A stretch of DNA of 60,855 bases from Megasphaera hominis (GCF_014269395.1 NZ_JACOGK010000017.1:1-60855), one strand, 5' to 3'. Shown: positions 1-7,391, counted from the stretch's first letter. A program made the numbers and translations. Notes: generated from the letters alone by a model not told the origin.

Positions 1-47
1 AGCACCGTATGTAGTTTTTCTTCTGCACAAACCTTAGTTCTATGCAT
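1..47 (-). CDS. N-terminal fragment of a possible transposase OrfA (runs off left edge)
   Basis: A reading frame begins with ATG at 47-45 on the minus strand and stays open to the window edge; the visible residues are MHRTKVCAEEKLHTV. An AGGGAG ribosome site lies about ten bases upstream. The xxxAEEKLxxV pattern resembles the start of the helix-turn-helix OrfA of IS3-type elements, but only 15 residues are visible, so this is an inference. The inverted repeat just upstream (53-113) would fit an element end. Confidence 0.35.
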   Translation of the reverse strand, partial: MHRTKVCAEEKLHTV

Positions 48-52
48 ATTAA

Positions 53-113
53 ATGCTCCCTTCCAAGTAGAGTGAGATTTTATTATTTCTCATGTCTACC
101 TAGAAGGGAGCAT
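53..113. repeat. Imperfect 25-bp inverted repeat
   Basis: Two arms of about 25 bases, both beginning ATGCTCCCTTC when each is read inward on its own strand, face each other across an AT-rich loop (TTTATTATTT). They match at all but about four positions. It could be the terminal structure of the insertion sequence suspected at the left edge, or a hairpin in its mRNA leader. No T-tract follows, so a simple terminator is less likely. Confidence 0.6.
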
Positions 114-150
114 ATCAGTAGGTACTACCGTTGGGAACCGGTCTTTTATA

Positions 151-429
151 CTACATAGGGTCTGCTTTGGCAGCAGCAAGGGTCGTTCGGAGTGCTTTAA
201 AATCGTCGGCCGCCTGCAGGACGATCATGTCTTTGCGGGCTACAAGACCGTCTGTATTGGCACAGACGACAGGACAGCCACAGACGATGAGCCAGTAATC
301 GGCTGTTGTCGTACCCTGCTGGGCGTAGATATAGGTGTGCTCTGGAAAGTCTGCCATCAGGCGCTGTACTTCAGCTGCACGGTCGTACGTGCTGTTACAG
401 CCGCCACAGTATTTGATTCCAATAACCAT
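151..429 (-). CDS. Small Cys-rich protein with CGGCNxxYDR motif
   Basis: A 92-residue protein of unknown function. It begins MVIGIKYCGGCNSTYDR, with a CxxC pair at residues 8 and 11, and has CGCPVVC near residues 50-56. The CGGCNxxYDR signature recurs in short uncharacterised proteins of anaerobes, and the Cys pairs suggest metal or Fe-S binding or thiol redox chemistry. It lies 8 bp downstream of the Nfu-type scaffold gene and almost certainly shares its promoter, which supports an Fe-S link. No signal peptide or membrane segment is visible. Product identity is uncertain; that it is a real gene is fairly sure from its ribosome site and operon position. Confidence 0.75.
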   Translation of the reverse strand: MVIGIKYCGGCNSTYDRAAEVQRLMADFPEHTYIYAQQGTTTADYWLIVCGCPVVCANTDGLVARKDMIVLQAADDFKALRTTLAAAKADPM

Positions 430-437
430 AGTACCTC

Positions 438-728
438 CTAGTGGTGCCGCTGGCTAAGGATTGCCTTGGCTTGGGCAATAAGGTCATCGCTCACACTGGT
501 GTCGAGGATGACATCTTCAATTTCCGGGAAGGCAGCCTTTAATCGTTCGGCAACGATTTCTTCTGTCGTAATCGTCGCCGAAGGACAGCCGCTGCACATA
601 CCGGTCAGGCGGATATATACGTTTCCCTCTTCTAAACGCTGCAAAACGACGTTGCCGTTATGGGCGGCCAGAATAGGACGGATTTCTCGATCAAGAACAT
701 CTTCTATTGCTTGGGTTGTTAATGCCAT
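438..728 (-). CDS. NifU C-terminal-domain (Nfu) Fe-S scaffold protein
   Basis: A 96-residue stand-alone Nfu domain. Residues about 43-50 read GMCSGCPS, the CxxC that carries a transient [4Fe-4S] cluster between subunits in this family. Preceding segments (HNGNVVLQRLEEGNVYIRLTG) fit the usual Nfu beta-sheet. Such proteins take clusters from the assembly machinery and pass them to apo-enzymes in the cytosol. The gene is first in a two-gene minus-strand operon with the CGGC protein and has a consensus promoter directly upstream. No SufBCD or IscS genes are nearby, so this is a detached carrier. Confidence 0.9.
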   Translation of the reverse strand: MALTTQAIEDVLDREIRPILAAHNGNVVLQRLEEGNVYIRLTGMCSGCPSATITTEEIVAERLKAAFPEIEDVILDTSVSDDLIAQAKAILSQRHH

Positions 729-761
729 ATTACAATCCCCCTTTCTTTTTTTGATACTCTC

Positions 762-790
762 ATTGTAATATAGATGACAAACACTGTCAA
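762..790 (-). promoter_or_regulatory. Promoter of the nfu operon
   Basis: On the minus strand TTGACA (790-785) is separated by 17 bases from TACAAT (767-762). It drives the Nfu-CGGC pair. Confidence 0.75.
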
Positions 791-849
791 AAGATAGTGG
801 AAAAAATGATACGAATATACAAATTGATACGTAAAACCGTATAAAATTC

Positions 850-878
850 TTCCTTTTCCGGCGGGGATGTGGTAAAAT
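850..878 (+). promoter_or_regulatory. Possible gldA promoter
   Basis: TTCCTT, a 17-base spacer ending TGG, then TAAAAT (873-878), i.e. an extended -10 with a poor -35. The rest of 729-948 is AT-rich with nothing else recognised. Confidence 0.4.
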
Positions 879-948
879 CAGGTCATACGTGTGTTAATAT
901 TTTACAAAGAAATTTATATGTTGTGCAGAACTCAAGGAGGATTTAGAA

Positions 949-2046
949 ATGGCAGTAGTACTCAGAGATGTGGGTCAGTATATTCAAGGTGCAGGAGAAT
1001 TAGATAATTTAGGTAAATTTGTCAAGAAATTAGGCAATAAATTCCTGCTCATTTGCTCTGAACATAATAAGAGCCGCATTGGAGACCGTGTAGAAGCTGC
1101 ATTGGCAAGCGTAGAAAAAGAAGTGGTATATTCCGAATTCTACAATCAGTGCACGATGGAAGCCATTGATACGGCTGTAGCACATGGTACAGAAGCAGGT
1201 TGTGACGTCATTATCGGCGCTGGCGGTGGTACTGCCATTGATACGGCAAAAGCAGTAGCTACTCTCATGGGTGGTATTCCTTGCGTTATTCTGCCGACGA
1301 TTGCTTCGAACGACGCTCCTTGTGCAGGCCTTTCTGTCGTATACAACGAAGAAGGCGTTGTCGTTAAGGTTATCAACATGCTCCGCAATCCGGACGTCGT
1401 TCTCGTCGATACGGGTATTATTGCCCAGGCTCCCAAGAGCTACCTCGTTTCCGGTATTGGCGATGCCCTGGCTACGTATTTCGAAGCCCGTGCCTGCTGG
1501 CGTACAGGTGCCCGTACCATGGCCCGTGGCAACTGCTCCCATACCTCTTTGACGATGGCCAAGCTTTGCTATGACCTGCTCCTCGGTCATTCCGTAAAGG
1601 CCTTGGCGGCTGTAGAAAACAAAGAAGTGAACGAAGATCTGGAAAACGTAGTAGAAGCCAGCATTTTCCTCAGCGGTTTTGGCGCTATTTGCGGTGGCCT
1701 GGCTGCTGCTCATGCTGTCAACGATGGCTTAGGCGCTATTCCTCAGATCCATGCTAATGGTACTTCGCACGGTGAAAAGGTTGCCTTTGGCCTTTTAGTA
1801 CAGCTTATCCTGGAAAAAGCACCACAGGAAGAATGGGATACAGTACTCCGGTTCATGCAGACCGTTGGCCTGCCGACAACACTGGCTGAATTAGGCTTCA
1901 AGGATTTCGTTGAAGCAGATCTGCGCCGGGCTGCCAAAATTGCTGCATCGCCGAAAGAATTCACGAAAAACGTTCGTGCCGACATTACGGCAGACGAAGT
2001 ATACGATGCTATTCTGGCTGCTGACAAAGCTGGAGCCCGCCAGTAA
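949..2046 (+). CDS. gldA: Glycerol dehydrogenase
   Basis: A 365-residue iron-type (group III) polyol dehydrogenase that oxidises glycerol to dihydroxyacetone with NAD+ in the cytosol. The nucleotide loop GAGGGTAIDTAK spans residues 90-101. Metal-ligand candidates Asp172 (GIGDAL), His255 (AAAHAVNDG) and His274 (GTSHGEKVAFG) sit at almost the same positions as in the characterised Bacillus enzyme, although those positions are recalled rather than aligned. Start ATG follows AAGGAGG. The gene stands alone, with its own hairpin downstream and no dihydroxyacetone kinase nearby. Direction could be either glycerol oxidation or NADH disposal. Confidence 0.93.
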   Translation: MAVVLRDVGQYIQGAGELDNLGKFVKKLGNKFLLICSEHNKSRIGDRVEAALASVEKEVVYSEFYNQCTMEAIDTAVAHGTEAGCDVIIGAGGGTAIDTAKAVATLMGGIPCVILPTIASNDAPCAGLSVVYNEEGVVVKVINMLRNPDVVLVDTGIIAQAPKSYLVSGIGDALATYFEARACWRTGARTMARGNCSHTSLTMAKLCYDLLLGHSVKALAAVENKEVNEDLENVVEASIFLSGFGAICGGLAAAHAVNDGLGAIPQIHANGTSHGEKVAFGLLVQLILEKAPQEEWDTVLRFMQTVGLPTTLAELGFKDFVEADLRRAAKIAASPKEFTKNVRADITADEVYDAILAADKAGARQ

Positions 2047-2076
2047 TATAAAAAAGAATACATAGAAGAGGGAATA

Positions 2077-2127
2077 AGGGGGAACATACCTGAGGCGGCC
2101 AAGCCTGGCGTATGTTCCTCCTCTCTG
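2077..2127 (+). terminator. Hairpin after gldA
   Basis: GGAACATAC (2081-2089) pairs with GTATGTTCC (2110-2118), with further pairing outside. The following stretch is only moderately T-rich, so termination is likely but not certain. Confidence 0.5.
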
Positions 2128-2145
2128 TCTAAATACGCATAAATG

Positions 2146-2154
2146 TGATATAAT
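2146..2154 (+). promoter_or_regulatory. Extended -10 promoter before the carboxyltransferase gene
   Basis: TGATATAAT is a perfect extended -10, about 66 bp before the start codon. No convincing -35 is seen. Confidence 0.55.
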
Positions 2155-2220
2155 ATATGTGTTTTAGTACCTCTTGCCAGGTACGATAAGCAACGAACAA
2201 CACCAGATGGAGGATATAAA

Positions 2221-3585
2221 ATGGCACAGGTAAAAATTACCGAAACGGTTCTCCGCGATGGACATCAGTCTATAGCGGCGACGCGCATGCGCCTGCGGCA
2301 GATGCTTCCGGTTCTGGAAGCAATGGATGAAATCGGCTATAATGCCCTGGAATGCTGGGGCGGCGCGACGTTTGATACGTGTATGCGTTTTCTAGACGAA
2401 GATCCGTGGGAACGGCTGCGGACGATTAAAAAATATGTCAAAAAGACACCGCTGCAGATGTTATTCCGCGGCCAGAATATTTTAGGCTATCGCCACTATG
2501 CAGATGACGTGGTCTATGAATTTGTCAATCGGGCCGTCGATAACGGGATCGATATTATTCGCGTCTTTGATGCACTCAACGATCCGCGCAATATGGAAGC
2601 TGCTATTAAAGCTGCTAAGGATACGAAGAGTGTACACGTTCAGGGTACGCTGGTTTACACGATCAGCCCGATTCATACGCTGGAATCCTTTACAAAGGTA
2701 GCCAGTGAATTGGAATCTATGGGTGTCGACTCCGTTTGCATTAAGGATATGTCCGGCCTTTTGGCACCGTATGACGCATATAATCTCGTACGCATGCTGA
2801 AGAAGCATTTGAGCGTTCCTATTGAACTGCACACACACTGTACCTGCGGCTTTGGCGAAATGACCTACATGAAGGCCGTTGAAGCCGGTGTTGATATTAT
2901 CGACACGGCCTTGTCGCCCTTTGGCGAAATTACGAGCCAGCCTGCTACGGAAACGATGGTTATGGCCCTGCAAGGCAGCATTTATGACACCGGTATCGAT
3001 ACGGAACGCCTGTGGCCGCTGACGGAACATTTTAAAAAGGTCCGCAAGGAACTGGCAGAAGAGTTCAAGCTCACCATGCCGAATCAGATCAATCCGGCTG
3101 TACGGAAATATCAGATTCCCGGCGGCATGCTGACGAATTTATACAATCAGCTCAAAAACCAAGGGGCAGAAGACCGCTTCGATGAAGTTTTGGCTGAAAT
3201 GCCAAATGTACGCCGCGATTTAGGCTATCCGCCACTGGTTACGCCGACCAGCCAGATTACAGGGTCAGCTGCGGCCTTGAACGTGCTCTTTGGCCGGTAT
3301 AAGATGATAACGAACGAAGTACGCGATATTGTACGCGGAAAATATGGTCGTGTACCCGGTACCATTACGGAGGAATTCCGTAAAATGTGTATTGGTGATG
3401 AACCGGTAATTGATCATCGCCCGGCAGACGATTTGGAACCGGAATTGGGGAAAGCAAAAGAAGCTTTAGCAAAGGAAGGGTTCCCCGATGCAAGTCCTGA
3501 AGATATCTTAAGTTATACCTTATTCCCGGAAGTCGCGTTGCCTTTCTTTAAAAGCCGCAAACAGACAGAACAGCCTGTAGATTAA
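2221..3585 (+). CDS. Carboxyltransferase subunit (oxaloacetate decarboxylase alpha / PycB / 5S type), no biotin domain
   Basis: A 454-residue protein with the DRE-TIM carboxyltransferase barrel and the PYC/OADA C-terminal domain. RDGHQS at residues 12-17 opens the barrel. Asp13, Lys175 (CIKDMSG, the carbamylated lysine of this family), His204 and His206 (ELHTHC) form the metal site. The family moves CO2 between oxaloacetate, pyruvate or methylmalonyl-CoA and biotin. It ends without the MKM biotinylation domain that full OadA and pyruvate carboxylase carry, so biotin must sit on a separate protein, as in the transcarboxylase 5S subunit. No biotin carrier, beta or gamma subunit lies nearby, so the exact reaction cannot be told. 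Confidence 0.88.
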   Translation: MAQVKITETVLRDGHQSIAATRMRLRQMLPVLEAMDEIGYNALECWGGATFDTCMRFLDEDPWERLRTIKKYVKKTPLQMLFRGQNILGYRHYADDVVYEFVNRAVDNGIDIIRVFDALNDPRNMEAAIKAAKDTKSVHVQGTLVYTISPIHTLESFTKVASELESMGVDSVCIKDMSGLLAPYDAYNLVRMLKKHLSVPIELHTHCTCGFGEMTYMKAVEAGVDIIDTALSPFGEITSQPATETMVMALQGSIYDTGIDTERLWPLTEHFKKVRKELAEEFKLTMPNQINPAVRKYQIPGGMLTNLYNQLKNQGAEDRFDEVLAEMPNVRRDLGYPPLVTPTSQITGSAAALNVLFGRYKMITNEVRDIVRGKYGRVPGTITEEFRKMCIGDEPVIDHRPADDLEPELGKAKEALAKEGFPDASPEDILSYTLFPEVALPFFKSRKQTEQPVD

Positions 3586-3601
3586 TGAAAGCATAAAATA
3601 G

Positions 3602-3675
3602 CCTTAGACCAGAATCCCTTTTTAGAGGCACGATGTGCCGGCACGGGAAAGATCCGGTCTAAGGTTTTCTTTTTG
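3602..3675 (+). terminator. Long-stem terminator after the carboxyltransferase gene
   Basis: CCTTAGACC (3602-3610) pairs with GGTCTAAGG (3656-3664), enclosing a smaller GGCAC hairpin, and is followed by TTTTCTTTTT. Confidence 0.65.
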
Positions 3676-3683
3676 CACAACAA

Positions 3684-3715
3684 AAAAACCTTTGAACAAA
3701 AGTCCAAAGGTTTTT
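3684..3715 (-). terminator. Terminator of tRNA-Pro
   Basis: AAAAACCTTTG (3684-3694) and CAAAGGTTTTT (3705-3715) form a hairpin directly downstream of the tRNA on the minus strand, with a T-tract on that strand. Confidence 0.75.
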
Positions 3716-3718
3716 ATA

Positions 3719-3795
3719 TGGTCGGAACGGCGAGATTTGAACTCGCGACCTCTTCCACCCCAAGGAAGCGCGCTACCAAGCTGCGCCACGTCCCG
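3719..3795 (-). tRNA. tRNA-Pro (anticodon TGG)
   Basis: The minus strand gives a 77-base cloverleaf with acceptor arm CGGGACG/CGTTCCG (one G:U pair), a D-loop with AGCTTGGTAGCGC, anticodon stem CTTCC/GGAAG around TTGGGGT with anticodon TGG, the T-loop GTTCAAATC and an encoded CCA end. TGG is the usual wobble tRNA for all Pro codons. Confidence 0.95.
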
Positions 3796-3887
3796 CTGGC
3801 CTTTTAATTCTAATGGATTAAGCCGCTCTTGTCAAGGCCTAATGTATAAAAAACTGTATGGGTGGCGTTTTCAAACGAGTAGTTCTA

Positions 3888-3896
3888 TGATATAAT
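3888..3896 (+). promoter_or_regulatory. Extended -10 promoter of the dioxygenase gene
   Basis: TGATATAAT lies 44 bp before the ATG. The AT-rich stretch that follows (3897-3921, ending TAATTATCGATTA) weakly resembles a Fur box; this is a guess. Confidence 0.5.
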
Positions 3897-3939
3897 ATTA
3901 ATAAATAATAATTATCGATTACTTGAAGGGGGAATTCTG

Positions 3940-4725
3940 ATGAAGAAGATGCCTGTTCTATTTGCCGGTCATGGTAGTCCCATGATGGCTCTTGAAGATA
4001 CGCCAGTGACGCAGCAATTTACAGCCCTTGGCAAGGACATACGCATGCAGTTCGGTACACCTAAGGCAATTCTTGCCATTTCTGCCCACTGGTATACGCC
4101 GGATACGTATGTGCAAACAGCAAAGCAGCCACGCCAGATTTACGATATGTACGGCTTTCCGGAAGAACTGTACCGTGTTGTCTATCCCGTGCAGGGGTGT
4201 CTGCCGCTTTCGAAATCGGTACAGTCCCTGCTGGGCCATGACGTAACTGTAAACGATGAGTGGGGCATCGATCATGGCACGTGGACCGTTCTGGTTCATC
4301 TTTTCCCAGAAGCAGATATACCGGTTGTACAGCTTTCTGTGGCCCAGAGACTGACGACGACGGAAGCCTATGCCATAGGAGAACGCTTGGCTCCTTTGCG
4401 TGATGAAGGATATTTGATTGTGGCCAGTGGCAATATTGTACATAACCTGTCCCGTGTAGAATGGCACATGCGTGGCGGGTCACCTATGGCTGAAGAATTT
4501 AGCAATCAGATTCGCAATGCCGTCGTACGGCGGGCTGATGAAGCTGTATTGCAATACACCATGCTGCCGCAGGCCCGCTACGCCGTACCGGCACCGGATC
4601 ATTTTATGCCGCTCGTGTACGTGCTGGGGGCAACCAAAGGGGAAGTTCCCCAGGTCTTTAATGACCACTGTGAATTAGGCGCATTATCCATGACCGGTTT
4701 TGCCTTTGGCATGGATAAAAAATAA
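3940..4725 (+). CDS. ygiD: DODA-type (class III) extradiol ring-opening dioxygenase
   Basis: A 261-residue protein of the YgiD/DODA family, metal-dependent enzymes that cleave catechol-type rings such as L-DOPA between carbons 4 and 5. Ligand-region histidines are visible at His11 (AGHGSP), His50 (SAHWYT), His168 (GNIVHN) and His221 (PDHFMPL), with conserved IDHGTW at 111-116. Length matches the family. Start ATG follows GAAGGGGG. Because the host is anaerobic, an oxygen-using role is puzzling; the natural substrate is unknown for most members. It is monocistronic, with the Cys-rich peptide gene behind its own promoter downstream. Confidence 0.88.
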   Translation: MKKMPVLFAGHGSPMMALEDTPVTQQFTALGKDIRMQFGTPKAILAISAHWYTPDTYVQTAKQPRQIYDMYGFPEELYRVVYPVQGCLPLSKSVQSLLGHDVTVNDEWGIDHGTWTVLVHLFPEADIPVVQLSVAQRLTTTEAYAIGERLAPLRDEGYLIVASGNIVHNLSRVEWHMRGGSPMAEEFSNQIRNAVVRRADEAVLQYTMLPQARYAVPAPDHFMPLVYVLGATKGEVPQVFNDHCELGALSMTGFAFGMDKK

Positions 4726-4734
4726 GTGATTATT

Positions 4735-4778
4735 GATAACGATTTTCTATTGAAAATATCTGCTAAAATGAGTATAAT
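4735..4778 (+). promoter_or_regulatory. Promoter with Fur-box-like sequence
   Basis: TTGAAA (4750-4755), 17 bases, TATAAT (4773-4778). The overlapping upstream sequence starting GATAACGATTTTC (4735) matches about 12 of 19 positions of the Fur box, suggesting iron control of the small peptide gene. The promoter is well supported, the Fur site less so. Confidence 0.55.
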
Positions 4779-4829
4779 AAATATGTAAGGAAAGCATTTT
4801 AGATCATCTGAATGAGGGAGGCGCTGACC

Positions 4830-4991
4830 ATGGGAATAGAATCAGTAAAAAAAGTAAAATACATCGTATCGGAAGTGTTCAAAGGCTACGCCAGCAATAC
4901 CTCTGGCGGGTGCTGCGGCGTGTCATTACCGCCGGAAGAACAGCATAAACTGAAAGAACTTAAAGAAGGATCCCAGTGCAGAAATAAATAA
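4830..4991 (+). CDS. 53-residue Cys-rich peptide
   Basis: A short gene with ATG after GAGGGAGG. The peptide starts MGIESVKKVKYIVSEVF, carries GGCCG at residues 26-30 (Cys28, Cys29) and a third Cys at residue 50, and is rich in Lys and Glu. Its own promoter and a strong terminator show it is a discrete transcription unit. I do not recognise the family. Three Cys in a small soluble peptide suggest metal or sulfur binding. It sits just upstream of an E1-like ThiF enzyme, which raises but does not prove a substrate relationship. Confidence 0.7.
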   Translation: MGIESVKKVKYIVSEVFKGYASNTSGGCCGVSLPPEEQHKLKELKEGSQCRNK

Positions 4992-4999
4992 GGTTGCTG

Positions 5000-5033
5000 C
5001 GGCCCGGAGTATATACTTACGGGCCGTTTTTTG
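5000..5033 (+). terminator. Terminator after the Cys-rich peptide gene
   Basis: CGGCCCG (5000-5006) and CGGGCCG (5020-5026) form a perfect stem followed by TTTTTT. Confidence 0.88.
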
Positions 5034-5062
5034 TTGACAGCACATATACGTTGCAGTACACT
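5034..5062 (+). promoter_or_regulatory. thiF promoter
   Basis: TTGACA (5034-5039), 17-base spacer, TACACT (5057-5062). Transcription would start near 5069, directly before the hairpin at 5077. Confidence 0.75.
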
Positions 5063-5076
5063 GAATACAGAAGAAA

Positions 5077-5129
5077 ACGCACGGCGGGGACACCACCTAG
5101 GGTGTCAGGACGCCGTGCGTTTTATTTTG
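5077..5129 (+). terminator. Leader terminator (attenuator) before thiF
   Basis: ACGCACGGCG (5077-5086) pairs perfectly with CGCCGTGCGT (5111-5120); an inner GACACC/GGTGTC stem extends it and TTTATTTT follows. It lies between the promoter and thiF, so most transcripts should stop here unless antitermination occurs. Confidence 0.75.
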
Positions 5130-5147
5130 TATAGTGAGGTGTTCGTA

Positions 5148-5948
5148 TTGAAAATCGTATTTAATGGAAAGCATCTGAACTGGACAGGTGGTACTGTAAC
5201 GGAATTGCGCCGGCTTTACGGTGCAGGACAGGAAATTGCTATTATTAACGGCTTTGCTGCCGATGAGGATACGGCTCTCAATGAGGGAGATGAAGTATAT
5301 CTCATTCCTAAGGACCGGCTGCCACCTAAGGCAGCACTGGAAGCTATGATGTGCTCCCGCCATACGCCGCGGGTACATGAAAAAGTGCATGCCGGCCGCG
5401 TAGCCATATGCGGCCTGGGCGGTCTGGGGTCCAATGCAGCTGTCTATTTGGCCCGTACAGGTGTAGGTCATTTACACCTGATTGATTTTGATACGGTCGA
5501 TGCGAGTAACCTCAACCGTCAGTCTTACATGGTGCGCGACCTGGGGCAGCGTAAGACAGATGCGCTGGCAAGACAATTACGAGACATTAACCCGTTTATT
5601 GATGTGCAGACCAGCTTTGTACGCCTGACGGAAGAAAATGTACCTGAAATCTTAAAGGACGAGCAGATTATCTGCGAAGCCTTTGACAATCCCGATGCCA
5701 AGACGATGCTTGTCCATACGGTGCTGGAAAAGATGCCGGATACATATATCGTTTCCGCCTCAGGTATGGCTGGCTATGGTGATAGTAATCGTATCCAAAC
5801 CAAAAAGATTACAGACCATTTCTACATCTGCGGTGACCAGACAAAAAATGCCTGCCCCGGCCGGGGACTTATGGCGCCACGCGTCGCTATCTGTGCCGCC
5901 CATGAAGCTAACCTTATTGTGGAACTGCTGGTAGATGTACTGAAATAA
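5148..5948 (+). CDS. thiF: ThiS-ThiF fusion, sulfur-carrier adenylyltransferase family
   Basis: A 266-residue protein with an N-terminal ubiquitin-like ThiS fold (residues 1-55) fused to an E1-like ThiF/MoeB domain. GLGGLGSN at 89-96 is the ATP loop, DFD at 113-115 and NLNRQ at 121-125 are the adenylation motifs, and ICGDQTKNACPG near 230 holds Cys residues. Family members adenylate the C-terminus of a small sulfur carrier. The fused ThiS part does not end in GG, so it is probably not itself the carrier. TTG start chosen because GAGG lies eight bases upstream and the ThiS fold begins there; a longer frame upstream would cross the attenuator. No thiamine genes are adjacent. Confidence 0.85.
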   Translation: MKIVFNGKHLNWTGGTVTELRRLYGAGQEIAIINGFAADEDTALNEGDEVYLIPKDRLPPKAALEAMMCSRHTPRVHEKVHAGRVAICGLGGLGSNAAVYLARTGVGHLHLIDFDTVDASNLNRQSYMVRDLGQRKTDALARQLRDINPFIDVQTSFVRLTEENVPEILKDEQIICEAFDNPDAKTMLVHTVLEKMPDTYIVSASGMAGYGDSNRIQTKKITDHFYICGDQTKNACPGRGLMAPRVAICAAHEANLIVELLVDVLK

Positions 5949-5958
5949 TGAATCGAAC

Positions 5959-5994
5959 GACCCTGAAAGTAGGCTGCTTTTAGGGTCTTTTTTT
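5959..5994 (+). terminator. Terminator after thiF
   Basis: GACCCT (5959-5964) and AGGGTC (5982-5987) form the stem, followed by TTTTTTTATT. Confidence 0.8.
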
Positions 5995-5995
5995 A

Positions 5996-6024
5996 TTGGT
6001 TTCATTCCTTCCCTGTGGTACAAT
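5996..6024 (+). promoter_or_regulatory. Promoter of the NhaC-type antiporter gene
   Basis: TTGGTT, 17 bases, TACAAT (6019-6024), about 25 bp before the GTG start. Confidence 0.65.
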
Positions 6025-6049
6025 AAGGGCCGTAGAGGAGGCGCGTATT

Positions 6050-7342
6050 GTGGATTGGCTTGTATTAGCCCTGTTTATTGCCTGCCTGATCGGCTGTGTG
6101 CTGCAGGGGATTTCTGTTGTTTGGGCCTTGGCGGCAGGGTATGTGATTTTTTTTGCTTACGGCTTGTATTGCCACCTTACTGCAGGGGAACTTTTGCGTG
6201 TCTCGTGGCGGGGCCTGCGCACCGTGCGGACTATTTTGGTCGTCATGGTGCTCATCGGTATGCTGACGACGGCCTGGCGGGCCGGTGGTACCCTGCCTAT
6301 GATTGTGGCCCTGGCAGGTCAGGTTATCCGGCCCGATGCCTTTATCGTTCTGGCTTTTATTTTAAATTGTCTCGTTTCTGTACTGACGGGAACGTCTTTT
6401 GGTACGGTGGCCACCATGGGCGTTATTTGTATGTCCGTATCCCAGTTGCTGGCTGTCAGTCCTGTACTGACAGGGGGCGCCGTCATGAGCGGTGCGTTCT
6501 TTGGCGACCGCTGTTCGCCTCTTTCGACGAGTGCCCTTCTGGTAGCGACGGTAACACGGACGAATATTTTTCATAATCTCGTCCACATGGCCCGCCATGC
6601 TGTTGTCCCGTTTGTCCTTTGCTGCCTTATTTACACCGTGTTAGGCTGGCACCAAGGAGGCGGAACGGTAAATCTCGTAATTCAGGATTTATTTTGGCAA
6701 TATTTTGATCTCAATGGCTTGACGCTAGTCCCGGCTTTGGTCATTATTGCCTTTTCTCTGTTTAAGATAGATGTGCGAAAGACATTAGCCGTCAGCATCG
6801 TCATTTCTTTAGTGCTGGCAGTGTGGTTGCAGGGTATGGATATAGGCGTTTTGTTACCTATGCTCATCAGTGGTTATCATATTGCCAGTCCGGAGCTGGC
6901 GCCCATGCTAAATGGCGGAGGTATAGTCACGATGGTTCCGTCCATTGCAATCATTGCCTTATCGGCTACGTATGCAGGTATTTTTGAACGGACCGATTTA
7001 TTGCACCGTTTGCGTGGCTGCATTACCCGTTTGGCAAAGGTGCTCAATCCTTTTGGCTGTATTTGGGTCGTATCCTGTTTTATCAGCATGATTTCCTGTG
7101 CCCAAACGTTAGCTGTTATCTTGACGAATCAGCTTTGCCGCGACGTGCTGCCAGAAAAAGAGGATATGATGATTGCCCTGGAAGATACGGTTATCGTCAG
7201 TGCAGCACTGATTCCCTGGTGCATTGCCGCGGCCGTTCCCTTGGCAACGATGGAAGCCCCTGTCCTAAGCCTGGCAGCGGCTGTGTATTTGTATATACAA
7301 CCCTTGTACAGCTGGTTTACCTTTGGCCGCAAGGGGTGGTAA
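6050..7342 (+). CDS. NhaC-family Na+/H+ antiporter
   Basis: A 430-residue, strongly hydrophobic inner-membrane protein with roughly a dozen predicted transmembrane segments. FGDRCSPLST at residues 151-160 and TGTSFGTVATMG around 113-124 are the intramembrane signatures of the NhaC ion-transporter group, which includes Na+/H+ and malate/lactate antiporters. GTG start chosen because GAGGAGG lies eight bases before it. It is monocistronic, bounded by its own promoter and a bidirectional terminator. The true substrate (Na+/H+ or an organic acid exchange) cannot be read from sequence alone. Confidence 0.85.
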   Translation: MDWLVLALFIACLIGCVLQGISVVWALAAGYVIFFAYGLYCHLTAGELLRVSWRGLRTVRTILVVMVLIGMLTTAWRAGGTLPMIVALAGQVIRPDAFIVLAFILNCLVSVLTGTSFGTVATMGVICMSVSQLLAVSPVLTGGAVMSGAFFGDRCSPLSTSALLVATVTRTNIFHNLVHMARHAVVPFVLCCLIYTVLGWHQGGGTVNLVIQDLFWQYFDLNGLTLVPALVIIAFSLFKIDVRKTLAVSIVISLVLAVWLQGMDIGVLLPMLISGYHIASPELAPMLNGGGIVTMVPSIAIIALSATYAGIFERTDLLHRLRGCITRLAKVLNPFGCIWVVSCFISMISCAQTLAVILTNQLCRDVLPEKEDMMIALEDTVIVSAALIPWCIAAAVPLATMEAPVLSLAAAVYLYIQPLYSWFTFGRKGW

Positions 7343-7344
7343 AG

Positions 7345-7391
7345 GAAAAGCGCTATTTCTTCATTTGGAGGAAGCAATAGCGCTTTTTTTG
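7345..7391. terminator. Bidirectional terminator
   Basis: AAAAGCGCTATT (7346-7357) and AATAGCGCTTTT (7376-7387) with T-tracts on both strands serve the convergent antiporter and HAD genes. Confidence 0.88.

Noticed and set aside
1030..1713. 227-codon frame antisense to gldA
   Set aside because: It overlaps a confidently identified gene and lacks a start signal.
3635..3895. Open frame across the tRNA-Pro region
   Set aside because: It overlaps the tRNA and two terminators and shows no protein-like composition.
5031..5147. Longer N-terminus for ThiF
   Set aside because: The added codons cross a perfect terminator hairpin and lack a ribosome site; the ThiS fold starts at 5148.
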